Shown: positions 36,702 through 45,475 of the stretch, one piece after another
Layout: the number at the start of each line of letters is the position of its first letter
Numbering within the stretch: position 1 is the first letter of the stretch
Source: Phyllobacterium brassicacearum
Lineage (GTDB): Bacteria; Pseudomonadota; Alphaproteobacteria; Rhizobiales; Rhizobiaceae
DNA: 64,000 bases
Assembly (NCBI RefSeq): GCF_003010955.1
Contig: NZ_PGGO01000027.1
Coordinates: 1-64,000, forward strand
Reading direction: 5' to 3'
Notes under the pieces: model-generated
What the model was told of the DNA's origin: nothing
Databases searched by the model: none
The model's input: the letters and a program-made list of their open reading frames with translations, nothing else
Made by a program: the position numbers and the translations under genes

Positions 36702-37357
36702 CAGGCGATCCGCCCGGCCTGAAGGTGCACCCGTGCATCGAGCCGTTCGGCAAGCCGCGTCGAATGCGTCACCATTAATAGAGCTGCCCCGGTCTGCACC
36801 ACCAGTTCCAGCATCAGCGCCAGCACCGCATCACCGGTTGCCTCGTCCAGATTGCCCGTCGGCTCGTCGGCGAGCACCAGCTTCGGACGCGCGGCCAGGG
36901 TCCGCCCGATCGCCACCCTTTGCTGCTGGCCGACGGAGAGCTGTTCGGGGTAGCGCTTCAACAGGGCTTCAAGCCCAAGCTTCTCGACCAATTCCGATTG
37001 CCAAGCCGAATTGTAGCGTCCGGCAAGGCGCGCGTGGAAGGAAAGATTGGCTGCTACATCAAGCGAAGGGATCAGGTTGAACTGTTGAAACACCAGTCCG
37101 ACCACACCGCGCCGCAATGCGGCGCGGCCGACGTCGTTCAGCTGCGAGATATCCTGACCGGCGATTTCGATGCGGCCGGAGTCTGGATGATCCAGCCCTG
37201 CCGCCAGGTGCAAAAGTGTGCTTTTGCCGCTGCCTGACTCTCCGGTCAAAGCAAGGCTTCGGCCGACATCCAGCCCGAGGTCAACCTCGCGCAGGACCTC
37301 CAACGGCCCTTCTGCTGTTCGATAGGATTTACTCACTTTTTGAAGCGCGACGAGCAT
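36701..37357 (-). CDS. ABC transporter ATP-binding protein (LolD/AttE-like)
   Basis: The 218-residue ATPase has Walker A GESGSGKSTLLHL (about residue 41), the Q-loop FQQFNLIPSL, the signature LSVGQQQRVAIGR and Walker B LVLADEPTGNLDE with the H-loop His in MVTHS. Short length and sequence match the LolD / MacB-type group that pairs with FtsX permeases. It is the first gene of the attEFGH-like operon. Confidence 0.9.
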   Translation of the reverse strand: MLVALQKVSKSYRTAEGPLEVLREVDLGLDVGRSLALTGESGSGKSTLLHLAAGLDHPDSGRIEIAGQDISQLNDVGRAALRRGVVGLVFQQFNLIPSLDVAANLSFHARLAGRYNSAWQSELVEKLGLEALLKRYPEQLSVGQQQRVAIGRTLAARPKLVLADEPTGNLDEATGDAVLALMLELVVQTGAALLMVTHSTRLAERLDARVHLQAGRIA

Positions 37358-37467
37358 TGGCTCCTTCGTGGTCAGGTCACCACGCAGATTTCTTAACGAC
37401 TGATCTAATCGTCCCTAGAACGAATAAAAGGCGATACCGGAAAATTCGGCGCAAATGACGATTGCTC

Positions 37468-37584
37468 TCACTGCGGTGGCGGTGTCGGCGTCCCGCCAAA
37501 CCAACCAGTCGCATAGGCAATCACGATCAATACCACGATCACGGCTACGCCGTACCAGAGGCGCCTGTCCTTGAGATCCATCAT
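37468..37584 (-). CDS. Small single-pass membrane protein
   Basis: The 38-residue product (MMDLKDRRLWYGVAVIVVLI, then VIAYATGWF and a Pro-rich tail) has one clear membrane helix at about residues 10-28. GGAGGTA lies directly before the ATG-ATG start. It precedes the attE-like gene on the same strand. Such Pro-tailed micro-proteins are common in Rhizobiales but their function is unknown. Confidence 0.5.
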   Translation of the reverse strand: MMDLKDRRLWYGVAVIVVLIVIAYATGWFGGTPTPPPQ

Positions 37585-38194
37585 TACCTCCTAATATCCT
37601 GCTCAGTGTTGGCCAATGGGCGAATTCTTTGAGTCTTTGGCCGTCATGTCCCAGATCAGCGACCCATTTGCCCACTGGTCGGAACAGAGTAGGCTGGATG
37701 AGGGTCTTTGAGAAGCGCGCAGACATTGCCGGGCGGAAGGGGACACACATGACCGAGCCGCTTTCGCATCAGGCGAGCGTTTTCTTCCCACAATAGGACT
37801 GCAATTCGAAAAATTCGCCGGAAGCCGCTCTCCTGGGGCAGATTTCCTGTGGCTTCTGACTTAGCATTCAATTTGAAACGGTAAGGCAGAGATGGGTGCT
37901 GAATTTCTGCTTTCGCATTTCAGTTACAGGCCTTGATGCGCTAACGGCACCGGAGCTTGCTGATGAGACCGATTCTCCCAGCGGACGATTTCCAGCATCG
38001 TTGCGAAATGGAAGACCAAGCGCTGATGTCGGTAAAGACCCTTCCCGGACTCGCTGTTTGTGGTGCGTTTGGTTTCGACCACGACTACCCATCAGTCTGG
38101 CTTTCAACATTTGCATCATTTGATGCGGGACAAGGCGACTTAGGTGCGGCCTTTAGTTTTTCTTGTTCCTTGAAATTCCGGACGATTGTAGTAT
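37585..38194. other. Intergenic region before the toxin-antitoxin operon
   Basis: No gene is supported; several minus-strand frames lack ribosome binding sites. The end of the stretch is AT-rich and holds the promoter of the toxin-antitoxin operon. Confidence 0.35.
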
Positions 38195-38221
38195 GTTTAA
38201 CAAAATTGGTTTTTGTTAAAC
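38195..38221. promoter_or_regulatory. Toxin-antitoxin operator, perfect 11-bp inverted repeat
   Basis: GTTTAACAAAA (38195-38205) and TTTTGTTAAAC (38211-38221) are perfect inverted repeats around a 5-base spacer, 15 bases before the antitoxin ATG. Such sites usually bind the antitoxin or the complex for autoregulation. Confidence 0.65.
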
Positions 38222-38236
38222 ACAGGAAGTGCCATC

Positions 38237-38596
38237 ATGACTGCTAAGCTCGCCTTCCGCACCCGCCAAGGACGGACAAGTGGAACTACCAAACGCGTGC
38301 GTCGTCCGAGCAAAGAACAGCTGCAGCGCATTGAAGTGCTGAAACGGCAGCGGGAACGCATCCAAGCCGTCATTGAGAGCGCCAAGCGATCCGGATTGCT
38401 GGAAGAGAAAACTGGGCGCATCGCCGGGCGTGTGAGCGCAGAGCTGATTGAGCAGGCGAAGGCCAGGACCGGTTTGACTTCCGACACGGAGCTCGTGGAA
38501 TTTGCTCTTGCAAGTCTGGCGCTCGAGGACAATTTTGCGGAGACATTCCGCAAAACACAGGGAACAGTGGATCCATCTCTGAAGCTCGGATTCTGA
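38237..38596 (+). CDS. Antitoxin of a PIN-toxin pair
   Basis: The 119-residue protein has a basic N-terminus (TAKLAFRTRQGRTSGTTKRV), a charged coiled helix (about residues 27-57), and a C-terminal ribbon-helix-helix-like segment GRVSAELIEQAKARTGLTSD followed by TELVEFALASLALED. The RHH-like part would bind the operator just upstream, and the acidic C-terminus would cover the toxin. AGGAAG precedes the ATG. The toxin gene starts two bases after the stop. It is long for a VapB-type antitoxin. Confidence 0.65.
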   Translation: MTAKLAFRTRQGRTSGTTKRVRRPSKEQLQRIEVLKRQRERIQAVIESAKRSGLLEEKTGRIAGRVSAELIEQAKARTGLTSDTELVEFALASLALEDNFAETFRKTQGTVDPSLKLGF

Positions 38597-38597
38597 T

Positions 38598-39164
38598 TTG
38601 GCTGAATTCGATTTTGTTGCAGCCGTTCGCTGGGCACAGTTCGATCCTAAAAAAACTCTGAGTCGTCGCAAGGATGGCGATCTGCCCTTTCTTGCTGACG
38701 CAGCCGAGGCGGGCCCCGACCTACTGCTCGACACAAGCGTATACATTGATGGTTTGCAGGGCCGCGCCCCCCGCTTAATCGCCGATATGCTTGCGCTCAG
38801 GCAGGTCAATCACTCGACGATTGCAATTCAGGAACTCATGCACACCGTTGGCGTGCTGGATCCCAATCATCCAGGCACACAGACAGCGGTTAACCAGATC
38901 GCTACAACTGTGAAGGATATGCCTTCCCATCGGACTTTCGCACCCGATTCAGATGTTTTGGGCAGAGCCGCCCTGCTTTCTGGCATGTTGTGTCGGCTGC
39001 AAGGCTACAAAGCCGATGCGCGTCTTCGCGCTCTTCATGACTGCGTGTTGTTTCTACAGGCTCAAAAGCTTGGCTTTACGGTTCTCACCGGGAATGTCAG
39101 TGACTTCGATTATATTCTGCAGCTCATCCCAACCGGTCGCGTCATTCTGTATCGACAGATCTGA
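38598..39164 (+). CDS. PIN-domain toxin (VapC-like ribonuclease)
   Basis: The 188-residue protein has a PIN domain from about residue 45: LLLDTSVYIDGL (first Asp), AIQELMHTVG (Glu), LRALHDCVLF (Asp) and LTGNVSDFDYI (Asn/Asp). These are the four acidic positions that bind Mg2+ in VapC-type RNases. The first 40 residues form an extension not found in typical short VapC proteins (about 130 residues). Translation seems to begin at TTG, one base after the antitoxin stop, and is probably coupled. The target RNA is unknown. Confidence 0.75.
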   Translation: MAEFDFVAAVRWAQFDPKKTLSRRKDGDLPFLADAAEAGPDLLLDTSVYIDGLQGRAPRLIADMLALRQVNHSTIAIQELMHTVGVLDPNHPGTQTAVNQIATTVKDMPSHRTFAPDSDVLGRAALLSGMLCRLQGYKADARLRALHDCVLFLQAQKLGFTVLTGNVSDFDYILQLIPTGRVILYRQI

Positions 39165-39768
39165 CTGGGTCATCTTGCAAAAGTTCCTAAGGAGTCATTG
39201 GATTGAAATCTGGACAATCAAGGATCGAATTAGCTCAAGAACTCAAAGACCAACAAAGCGGGCAAGTTGAACATCTTATACAAGTCAATTCGTGAACTCA
39301 TATACTCGGAAGAACCTTCTGTCGCGATCTCGCAGAGGTGCCCGTGATGGGTGAGATATATGACCTGCCCGATGGACCCTCTTAAGACCGCAGCTCGTGG
39401 CGGCGAAGACGTTCGGGACGAATGGTCAAGCATTTGGCCAATATATATACCGCCACTTTCAGCGCGAAGGCATAGTATGCTAGATCAGCGGACTCTTAAG
39501 GGGCAGCTGCGAACCCACCACTTCCCGCATAGTTACAGTTACGTACTTGTTAATTGCCCACCGTAGGATTTCACTGGTCGAAAATACTCACGATCAAACG
39601 GTACCGCTGCCCACAAGCTATGGTTCCGTTGGTTCTTGGTCCTGATGCCGGGAAGAACGACTCTCGGCGATTTGAATTCTTGGGACATACCCAAACATCT
39701 TAGAGATTTTGATGCGTCGCACACATCTTTGCGTCGGTTTCGTTCAAAGCAGAACACAGGAGGAGATC
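39165..39768. other. Intergenic region, no gene seen
   Basis: Low coding potential on both strands. The plus-strand frame running in from 39709 is the upstream extension of the next gene, rejected because the true start has a strong ribosome binding site. Confidence 0.35.
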
Positions 39769-40269
39769 ATGCATTTATTAGTTCGGACTGTCCTGGCAGT
39801 TGCGGTCCTCACCGTTCCATGTGAGGCCCAGGAAATGTTCAAGAAATATGGCAAGGCCGCCGGTTGGGACATATTTGTCAATGAGAAGATGGGGCCTGGT
39901 TGCCTGATCGCCCGGCAAAACCCCGACGCTGGCGCACAAGTGGAGATCGGCATCGATGCTACCGCTGATCTGCGCGGCTATCTGGCGCTTTACTCCAAGA
40001 AACCCGAAAAGATCACCGCAGGTGAACAGCTTTCGGTAGTATTCGATGTCGATGGTGAGCAGTTTACGGGCGTGGCTACCGGCCAGGAGATAGAGGGATT
40101 CGACGGTGCATCCGTTCCCTTCAACAACCTTGATTTCATCTATGGTCTTGCCAAGAAGAAAAAGCTGACGATCACCGCGAAAGGGCGTGATGCCTTGGTA
40201 ATTGACCTCACTGGTACCGATGCCGCGTTCAAGGCATTGCGGGAGTGTCAGGCCGCTCAGAAGAAGTAA
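39769..40269 (+). CDS. Secreted hypothetical protein
   Basis: The 166-residue product begins MHLLVRTVLAVAVLTVPCEA, a signal peptide with probable cleavage after about residue 20, preceded by AGGAGGA four bases from the ATG. The mature protein has FKKYGKAAGWDIFVNEKMGP and a Cys pair (CLIARQ, then REC near the end). It resembles small periplasmic proteins of Rhizobiales with an invasion-associated-locus-B-like look, but the match is weak. It stands alone in an otherwise repeat-rich region. Confidence 0.55.
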   Translation: MHLLVRTVLAVAVLTVPCEAQEMFKKYGKAAGWDIFVNEKMGPGCLIARQNPDAGAQVEIGIDATADLRGYLALYSKKPEKITAGEQLSVVFDVDGEQFTGVATGQEIEGFDGASVPFNNLDFIYGLAKKKKLTITAKGRDALVIDLTGTDAAFKALRECQAAQKK

Positions 40270-40480
40270 GCGGCGGTATCCGCTGCGTTTCCCCGCAGTG
40301 GCCGTCTGAAATCGTTCTAAAAAAAGGAGGTGAGAGGGGGCCGGTCAAAGCCTCCTGCCTCCGTTTACTGTCGTATCCGCATCTTTGCATCACATAGCGG
40401 AATACGGATGTTGGTGGCGATGCCCGCCCGCGCGAACACTAAGTCGGAATTCTCATGGTTAACTGCAGCGCGACACACGT

Positions 40481-40570
40481 GGCGAATTTCCGCTTGAATC
40501 GCGTGTCTATCCTGACATCCGACCGAAGGAGCCGAAACAATGCCTGCTACCGTCATGCATGGTCCGGCGA
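40481..40570 (+). repeat. 90-bp dispersed repeat, copy A
   Basis: It matches 61719-61808 at 86 of 90 positions. It includes GAAGGAGCCGAAACAATG and about nine codons (MPATVMHGP), which resemble the N-terminus of a zinc-dependent alcohol dehydrogenase. Beyond the repeat the two copies diverge completely. Confidence 0.7.
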
Positions 40571-40721
40571 TTCCGTGCTGCTTAATTGCCAACCGCTGCT
40601 TCGATCGGCGCGGACAGAACCTGCCCGAGGTGCTCGAGACGAAGCCTCTAGATCGACGGTGTTCCTGGCGCTCGGCGCGCTGGAAGTGAAAATCTAGCCG
40701 ATGGCTTCGTTAATTCGACTC

Positions 40722-40847
40722 CGCTCAAGGCGCTCATTGGAAATCACTCATCCCGATATGCTTTGAAGAGTGATTGTAGAATTCTAGGAACCAATCGGCA
40801 TCGGTGGAAAATCCGCTATTATCGGCATTTTCAAACGAACTTTTGTC
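40722..40847. repeat. Dispersed intergenic repeat, copy 1
   Basis: It shares CTCATCCCGA, GATTGTAGAATTC, AGGAACCAATCGG and TTTCAA-CGAAC blocks in the same order with 54521-54639, and the second half with 61487-61560. Similarity is partial, roughly three-quarters over the aligned blocks by eye. Confidence 0.55.
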
Positions 40848-40950
40848 CCTAACATTCTACATTGTACAGGCAATAGCGAGTGGTCATTTGCAAGACCTTA
40901 ATTAAGTGCCATGCGACACAGGCCTTGCACAGCAACAGGATGAGAGTCTC

Positions 40951-41826
40951 ATGTCTCATGGAATTTCGCTCGATTTCGACGGCAGGCGCGTCGCGCTGAA
41001 GTGGCACCGCCTCAGGCGCCGGATGAGCGATCCCGTATTCGGCAGCAATAATCTTCGCGAAGGCATGCGACTCGGCGCTTCGATGGAAATCGATTTGCGC
41101 GTCACACGCGACTTCGACTTCGCCGTTCTGCACGATGCGGCCTTGGAACGTGAGACAGATGGTAGTGGTGTCGTGGCAGAACGGTCGTGCAACCAGCTCG
41201 CATCCATTCGTTATGACGACCGCGATCTGCCGGGCGTGGCGCCAGATGCGCGCCCGCTGCTCCTTCTCGGCGATCTGACCGCCCTTCTGGACGGCGCGCA
41301 TCCGGAGGCCTTGCTGCAATTCGACATGAAAGACAGGTTGGCGGCGGTGCAGCGAGAAGGCGTAGAGCGGCTGAAGCAGGCTTTCGCCGGCAAGCATGTT
41401 CCGCTCGTCATCAGCGGTGCGTGCAGCGACCTGATCCTCGCTCTCAGCAACGAACTGCCGCAAATCCGTCGCGGGATTGATCCGACGGATCGGCTTGTCG
41501 ATCTCTTCCGAAAGGCTGATATCCGAACGGCGCTGCAGGAGTTCCGATCGGAAATTCGCGGGCCGGCTCAACCCGAGATCGTCTATCTGTCGTGGCAGCT
41601 CCTGCTTCACACGCTCCACGCCGGCGTCGATCTTGTCGCCATCTGTCATGATGAAGGCAAATGCGTCGATGCCTGGACCTTCACCCTGTCCGATCCCGAA
41701 GCCGGCTTCAATGATGGCGAATGGCGTGACCTGTCCCGGCTGCTGTCGCTCGGTGTCGACCAGATCACGACGGACGAGGCGGTCGCGACGGAGCGAGCCT
41801 ATGTGACACGCATCCGCTCAGGCTGA
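40951..41826 (+). CDS. Glycerophosphodiester phosphodiesterase-like protein (divergent)
   Basis: The 291-residue product from MSHGISLDFDGRRVALKWHR has a GDPD-like TIM barrel. MEIDLRVTRDFDFAVLHD supplies the Glu/Asp metal ligands and a His, and the C-terminal AWTFTLSDPEAG is family-typical. The first motif, HRG in canonical members, is here HRLRRR, so it may be altered in activity. It converges on the IMPase gene at the end of the transporter operon, and shares the theme of phosphodiester breakdown. Confidence 0.65.
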   Translation: MSHGISLDFDGRRVALKWHRLRRRMSDPVFGSNNLREGMRLGASMEIDLRVTRDFDFAVLHDAALERETDGSGVVAERSCNQLASIRYDDRDLPGVAPDARPLLLLGDLTALLDGAHPEALLQFDMKDRLAAVQREGVERLKQAFAGKHVPLVISGACSDLILALSNELPQIRRGIDPTDRLVDLFRKADIRTALQEFRSEIRGPAQPEIVYLSWQLLLHTLHAGVDLVAICHDEGKCVDAWTFTLSDPEAGFNDGEWRDLSRLLSLGVDQITTDEAVATERAYVTRIRSG

Positions 41827-41842
41827 CTTTGCGGTCACGGGG

Positions 41843-42664
41843 CTACCTTTTGTTGAATCTGTCTGAAAGTGCGCCAAAGTGACGGACCATTCCGGGCGCA
41901 CAAGCTGCAATCGCGCCGCCTTCGGCGAGCATTCGGGCCAATGGGGGCATTGTTACCTGCGCGCCTGCCTCGGTCGCGATTAGCACTCCTGCAAGGACGT
42001 CCCAGGAATTGAGGTGCGCCTCGAAGTAGAGGTCCGCTATGCCGTCGGCCACCCGAATCAGCCCGACCGCCGCTGATCCAAGCCGTCGATATTCGATGCC
42101 GATCTCGTGCAAGCCCCTCAGCATGGTCTGATAAACGTCGAAGCTTGTTCGCCGCGAATAACCGACAATCGCCAGCGCTTCGGTTGGGTCAGATCGGAGG
42201 GATACCTTGACCGGACGGGTTTCGCAGAAGGCGCCGCCCCCCAGCGACGCGGAGTAGACATTGCCGGATGCGGCGTCGAAGACGCAACCAACCCTTACCT
42301 TGCCATTATGGACATAGGCGATCGACACGCCCCAGTGTCTGAGCCCGCGAATGTAGTTGGCGGTACCGTCAATCGGGTCAACCACCCAGAATCCGGCCTG
42401 GGTCGGCTTCCCGCCGGTCTCCTCTCCGACAAATCCGTCCTCGGGAAAGGCGCGTGCCAGTTCAGATTTGATCGTGTCCTCTGCGCGCCGGTCGGCAGCG
42501 GTGACGAAGTCCTGCGGGCCCTTCGCCGAAACCCCCAGGGCAACGGCATCGGCGGTGTTGCGGAACGCTTCCGCTTCGCGGCCAACGGAGCGCGCCAGTT
42601 CGCGGGCGAAATCGAGCCGGGCAGCAATGGCGGCCGCGCCGACGGAATGGGTTTTTCCGGGCAT
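41843..42664 (-). CDS. Inositol monophosphatase-family protein
   Basis: The 273-residue enzyme shows the family motifs DFVTAADRRAEDTI, FVGEETGG, WVVDPIDGTANYIRG (metal-binding DPIDGT) and the C-terminal SWDVLAGVLIATEAGA. These support a Mg2+-dependent phosphomonoesterase that dephosphorylates inositol phosphate or a similar sugar phosphate. It starts in an overlap with the end of the LacI gene and is the last gene of the transporter operon. In this context it may act on the phosphomonoester released by the GDPD. Confidence 0.85.
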   Translation of the reverse strand: MPGKTHSVGAAAIAARLDFARELARSVGREAEAFRNTADAVALGVSAKGPQDFVTAADRRAEDTIKSELARAFPEDGFVGEETGGKPTQAGFWVVDPIDGTANYIRGLRHWGVSIAYVHNGKVRVGCVFDAASGNVYSASLGGGAFCETRPVKVSLRSDPTEALAIVGYSRRTSFDVYQTMLRGLHEIGIEYRRLGSAAVGLIRVADGIADLYFEAHLNSWDVLAGVLIATEAGAQVTMPPLARMLAEGGAIAACAPGMVRHFGALSDRFNKR

Positions 42665-43659
42665 CAGGCGGTGACTCGCCGCACCAGCGTCACTGGCGTC
42701 AACACCGTGCGCTCTTCGAGTTCGGGGTCTGCCATACGGCTAATCAACAGGTCGATGGCCTGGCTCGCCTGAATATCGCATGGCTGCCGGAATGTGGTGA
42801 GGCCGTAGGCCTGCCAGGCTGCCTGGCCAATGTCGTCGTGCCCGATGAGCCTGATTCGGTTCTTTGGATCTTGTGGCTTGGTTCTCAGCGCGTCGATCAC
42901 TCCGCACGCCATATAGTCGTTGATGCAAAACAGTCCGTCGATACCGTCGAGGTCTCGGCCCGCTGCGAGACCGTTCTGATAGTCGTTGATCAAGACCGGT
43001 ACGACGCGCGGCGCGCAACCGAGGTCCATGCCCCGCGCAACGAAGGCCGCCTCGCGGTGGCGCGCTGCATAAGAGACGTGCGAAGCACTGAGGACGGCAA
43101 GTTGTTTCGCTCCGCACTCGACGAGTGTTTCGGCGGCGACACGGCCGGCGGTCGCGTTGTCGGAAATGACCCGATCGACCAGCGGGATCGGGTCGCCCTT
43201 GTTGATCAGAACGATCGGAATGCCATGGACGGCGAACTCCCGACAGAGTTCCGTCGGAGGCGCGTCCGAGGTCACCAGCACCCCCGAAACGTTGTAGTGC
43301 AGGAGCTGGTCCATGACGTGATCCGCACTCTCGCCCTGGTCAGCCGGCAGAAGGATAGGGCGAAAATTCCGGCTGACCAGTGCCTTGGCGATTTCGTGGA
43401 CCTGCTGCGCCCGGAAGGGGTTATCCATGCCTGCCACCACGATCCCGACAAGGTCGGAACGGCGATTGATGAGGCTGCGGGCGAGGTAGTTGACGCGGTA
43501 GCCGAGTTCTTTGGCTGCCTTGTGGACCTTCTCTCGCGTTTCCGGGGAGACGCTGGCATTGGGCGTGAACGTGCGCGAGACCGTCGCCCGCGACACGCCG
43601 GCCTGACGCGCGACGTCGAATGAGGTCGCCTTCCGGCTCGGATTGTCTGAAGACCTCAT
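42664..43659 (-). CDS. LacI-family transcriptional regulator
   Basis: The 331-residue regulator has an N-terminal LacI HTH at about residues 10-35 (TSFDVARQAGVSRATVSRTF), the hinge region ending LARSLINRRSDLVGIVVAG, and a periplasmic-binding-like ligand domain. It starts within the end of the GDPD gene (ATGA overlap) and is part of the operon it probably regulates. A perfect 20-bp palindrome with a CG centre in front of the operon (49137-49156) fits a LacI-type operator. Confidence 0.9.
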   Translation of the reverse strand: MRSSDNPSRKATSFDVARQAGVSRATVSRTFTPNASVSPETREKVHKAAKELGYRVNYLARSLINRRSDLVGIVVAGMDNPFRAQQVHEIAKALVSRNFRPILLPADQGESADHVMDQLLHYNVSGVLVTSDAPPTELCREFAVHGIPIVLINKGDPIPLVDRVISDNATAGRVAAETLVECGAKQLAVLSASHVSYAARHREAAFVARGMDLGCAPRVVPVLINDYQNGLAAGRDLDGIDGLFCINDYMACGVIDALRTKPQDPKNRIRLIGHDDIGQAAWQAYGLTTFRQPCDIQASQAIDLLISRMADPELEERTVLTPVTLVRRVTA

Positions 43660-44396
43660 GCTGCCGCTGCCTTGTCCGCCGCTGCCCTTATCAACTCCGG
43701 CCGATCGGAGCATATGCCAAGGACGGGCAAACCTATGAGATCATCGATAATCGTCGGCCTTTCCTCGTGCCAGAGCACAATGCCGCGACCGGCATTCTTC
43801 GCGCGTTCGAGAAGCTCCGTGGTGACCAGATCCTGCGGCCGGTTACCGCCACGCTCCCAGCATAGGTGGATGATGTCGGCGCCCGCAGCGTCCGCAGCTT
43901 CATGGGGATCGACCCCGAGCGGGACCAGGACCGAAAGCGGATAGGGACATCCCGCGTCGCGCAGTTCGCGCACAAAACTCGTATTGAAGGAGCCCAGCAC
44001 CGCGAAGCTCTGGTCATTTGCCTCGAGCTCGCGCCAAGCAGAAATGCCAGTCCCGGCAGCCTTCAACTCCACGTAAAGGCCCGTGTCGAGGTTGCGGGCG
44101 AGCGCCGCCACTTTCGAGAAAGCCGGCACTTGCGCACTTGGGAGAGCTGCAAGCTCCGAGGCGGTCAGCGCCGAAATGCGTGCGTCGATTCCGAAGACAC
44201 GCAGTAGATTGTCGTCGTGGCTGACGACGCAGACGCCGTCCTTCGTCAATTGCGTGTCGAGTTCCCACATCTCGGCGCCGAGACTGGAAGCGAGCGAAAA
44301 TGCATTCAGCGTATTCTCCGTCGCATGCGCGCTCGCGCCGCGATGACCGATCGTCAGCGGAAAACTCAAGCTTTCTGGCCACTTGAACCGCCCCAT
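43656..44396 (-). CDS. Glycerophosphodiester phosphodiesterase
   Basis: The 246-residue enzyme from MGRFKWPESLSFPLTIGHRG has the canonical GDPD motifs: GHRGASAHATENTLNAF (catalytic His and EN), EMWELDTQLTKDGVCVVSHD (Glu/Asp metal ligands and the second His) and VELKAAGTG. It hydrolyses glycerophosphodiesters to glycerol-3-phosphate and an alcohol in the cytoplasm. It follows the transporter ATPase by 23 bases and overlaps the LacI gene, so it is an integral part of the operon. Confidence 0.88.
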   Translation of the reverse strand: MGRFKWPESLSFPLTIGHRGASAHATENTLNAFSLASSLGAEMWELDTQLTKDGVCVVSHDDNLLRVFGIDARISALTASELAALPSAQVPAFSKVAALARNLDTGLYVELKAAGTGISAWRELEANDQSFAVLGSFNTSFVRELRDAGCPYPLSVLVPLGVDPHEAADAAGADIIHLCWERGGNRPQDLVTTELLERAKNAGRGIVLWHEERPTIIDDLIGLPVLGICSDRPELIRAAADKAAAA

Positions 44397-44419
44397 GAAA
44401 TCGTTAGCGACAGTTGCTC

Positions 44420-45475
44420 TCACAGCCTTGCCCCATCCTCTCCGAAAACGAAAATCCTGTCGGATCGCATGAACCATTCCACCTCGTCGTTCAGTCCGAC
44501 ATCAGAACGCACGGGCTGGATCGACCGCAAAACACGGCCATTGGGAAGTGTGAGATCATAAAGGTTCTCACGCCCCTGGGTCTCCACAAAGGAAATGCGC
44601 CCTTTGACCGGCACATCCCCCGCAGGCCCGAGATTTTCCGGCCTGATCCCAACCACGACACGCGCGCCATACGAGGGTAGCGCACCGGCCGATTTAGGCA
44701 GCCGGATGTCGGTACCGGATATGTCGATCGCGCCGTCGCCGACCACACCGTTCAGAAACGCGATCGGCGGGTTGCCGAGGAACCCGGCCACGAATTCCGT
44801 CCGCGGGTTCTCGTACATTTCCGACGGCGTTGCGATCTGGATGATCCTGCCGGCGTCCATGATGGCGATGCGGTCGCACATGCTCATCGCCTCGACCTGA
44901 TCGTGCGTGACCAGAACGGCGGTGATTCCAGTTTCGAGCTGGATGCGCCGGATTTCCGAACGCATCTCCAGCCGAAGTTTTGCATCAAGATTGGCAAGCG
45001 GCTCGTCGAGCAGCAGGACGTCCGGCCGGCGCACCAGCGCGCGGGCCAGCGCCACGCGCTGCTGCTGGCCGCCCGAAAGTTCAGCCGGCCGACGGCCGAG
45101 AAGCTTCTCGATATGGACGAGCCGCGCCATCTCGTTCACCTGCCGGCTGATTTCGTCGGCGGACAGCCGCCTGACTTGGAGCGGGAAGGCGATGTTCTCC
45201 TCGACGGTCTTGTGCGGATAGAGTGCATAAGACTGAAAGACGACCCCGACATTTCGCTCCTGTGGGGCGATGCGTGTTACGTCCTTGTCGCCGAAAAGGA
45301 TGCGGCCGCCTGTCACCTTGTGGATGCCGCAGATCGCGAACAGCGTGGTCGACTTGCCGCAGCCGGAGGGTCCGAGCAGGGCGAGCATCTCGCCGTCCTT
45401 GATCTCCAGCTTCATGTTTTCGATGACAGTCACAGCGCCGAACGATTTTGTGAATCCGTCGAGCAGGATGCGCAT
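44420..45475 (-). CDS. ABC transporter ATP-binding protein (UgpC/MsmK type)
   Basis: The 351-residue ATPase has Walker A GPSGCGKSTTLFAIC, the signature ELSGGQQQRVALARAL and Walker B VLLLDEPLANLD. The C-terminal TOBE/OB-fold domain (about residues 240-350, including VVVGIRPENLG) is typical of carbohydrate and glycerol-phosphate importers of the CUT1 class. It overlaps the permease gene by one base and energises the two permeases encoded upstream. Confidence 0.92.
   Translation of the reverse strand: MRILLDGFTKSFGAVTVIENMKLEIKDGEMLALLGPSGCGKSTTLFAICGIHKVTGGRILFGDKDVTRIAPQERNVGVVFQSYALYPHKTVEENIAFPLQVRRLSADEISRQVNEMARLVHIEKLLGRRPAELSGGQQQRVALARALVRRPDVLLLDEPLANLDAKLRLEMRSEIRRIQLETGITAVLVTHDQVEAMSMCDRIAIMDAGRIIQIATPSEMYENPRTEFVAGFLGNPPIAFLNGVVGDGAIDISGTDIRLPKSAGALPSYGARVVVGIRPENLGPAGDVPVKGRISFVETQGRENLYDLTLPNGRVLRSIQPVRSDVGLNDEVEWFMRSDRIFVFGEDGARL

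Larger units (their letters stand above)
40270..40950. other. Repeat-rich intergenic region
   Basis: This gene-poor stretch contains a 90-bp repeat (40481-40570) and one copy of a repeat of about 120 bp (40722-40847); other copies occur near 54.5 and 61.5-61.8 kb. A plus-strand start codon with a ribosome binding site lies inside the first repeat but its frame is a truncated gene end. Confidence 0.5.

Noticed and set aside
37656-37871. Minus-strand 71-codon frame upstream of the small membrane protein
   Set aside because: Starts at TTG without a ribosome binding site and has no recognised features.
40320-40345. AAAAAAAGGAGGTGAGAGGG resembling a strong ribosome binding site
   Set aside because: No start codon with a credible reading frame follows at a suitable distance.
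40849-41649. Minus-strand frame of 266 codons
   Set aside because: Antisense to the GDPD-like gene, which has recognisable ligand motifs and continues the phosphodiester theme of the island.
42838-43623. Plus-strand frame of 261 codons
   Set aside because: Antisense to the LacI gene.
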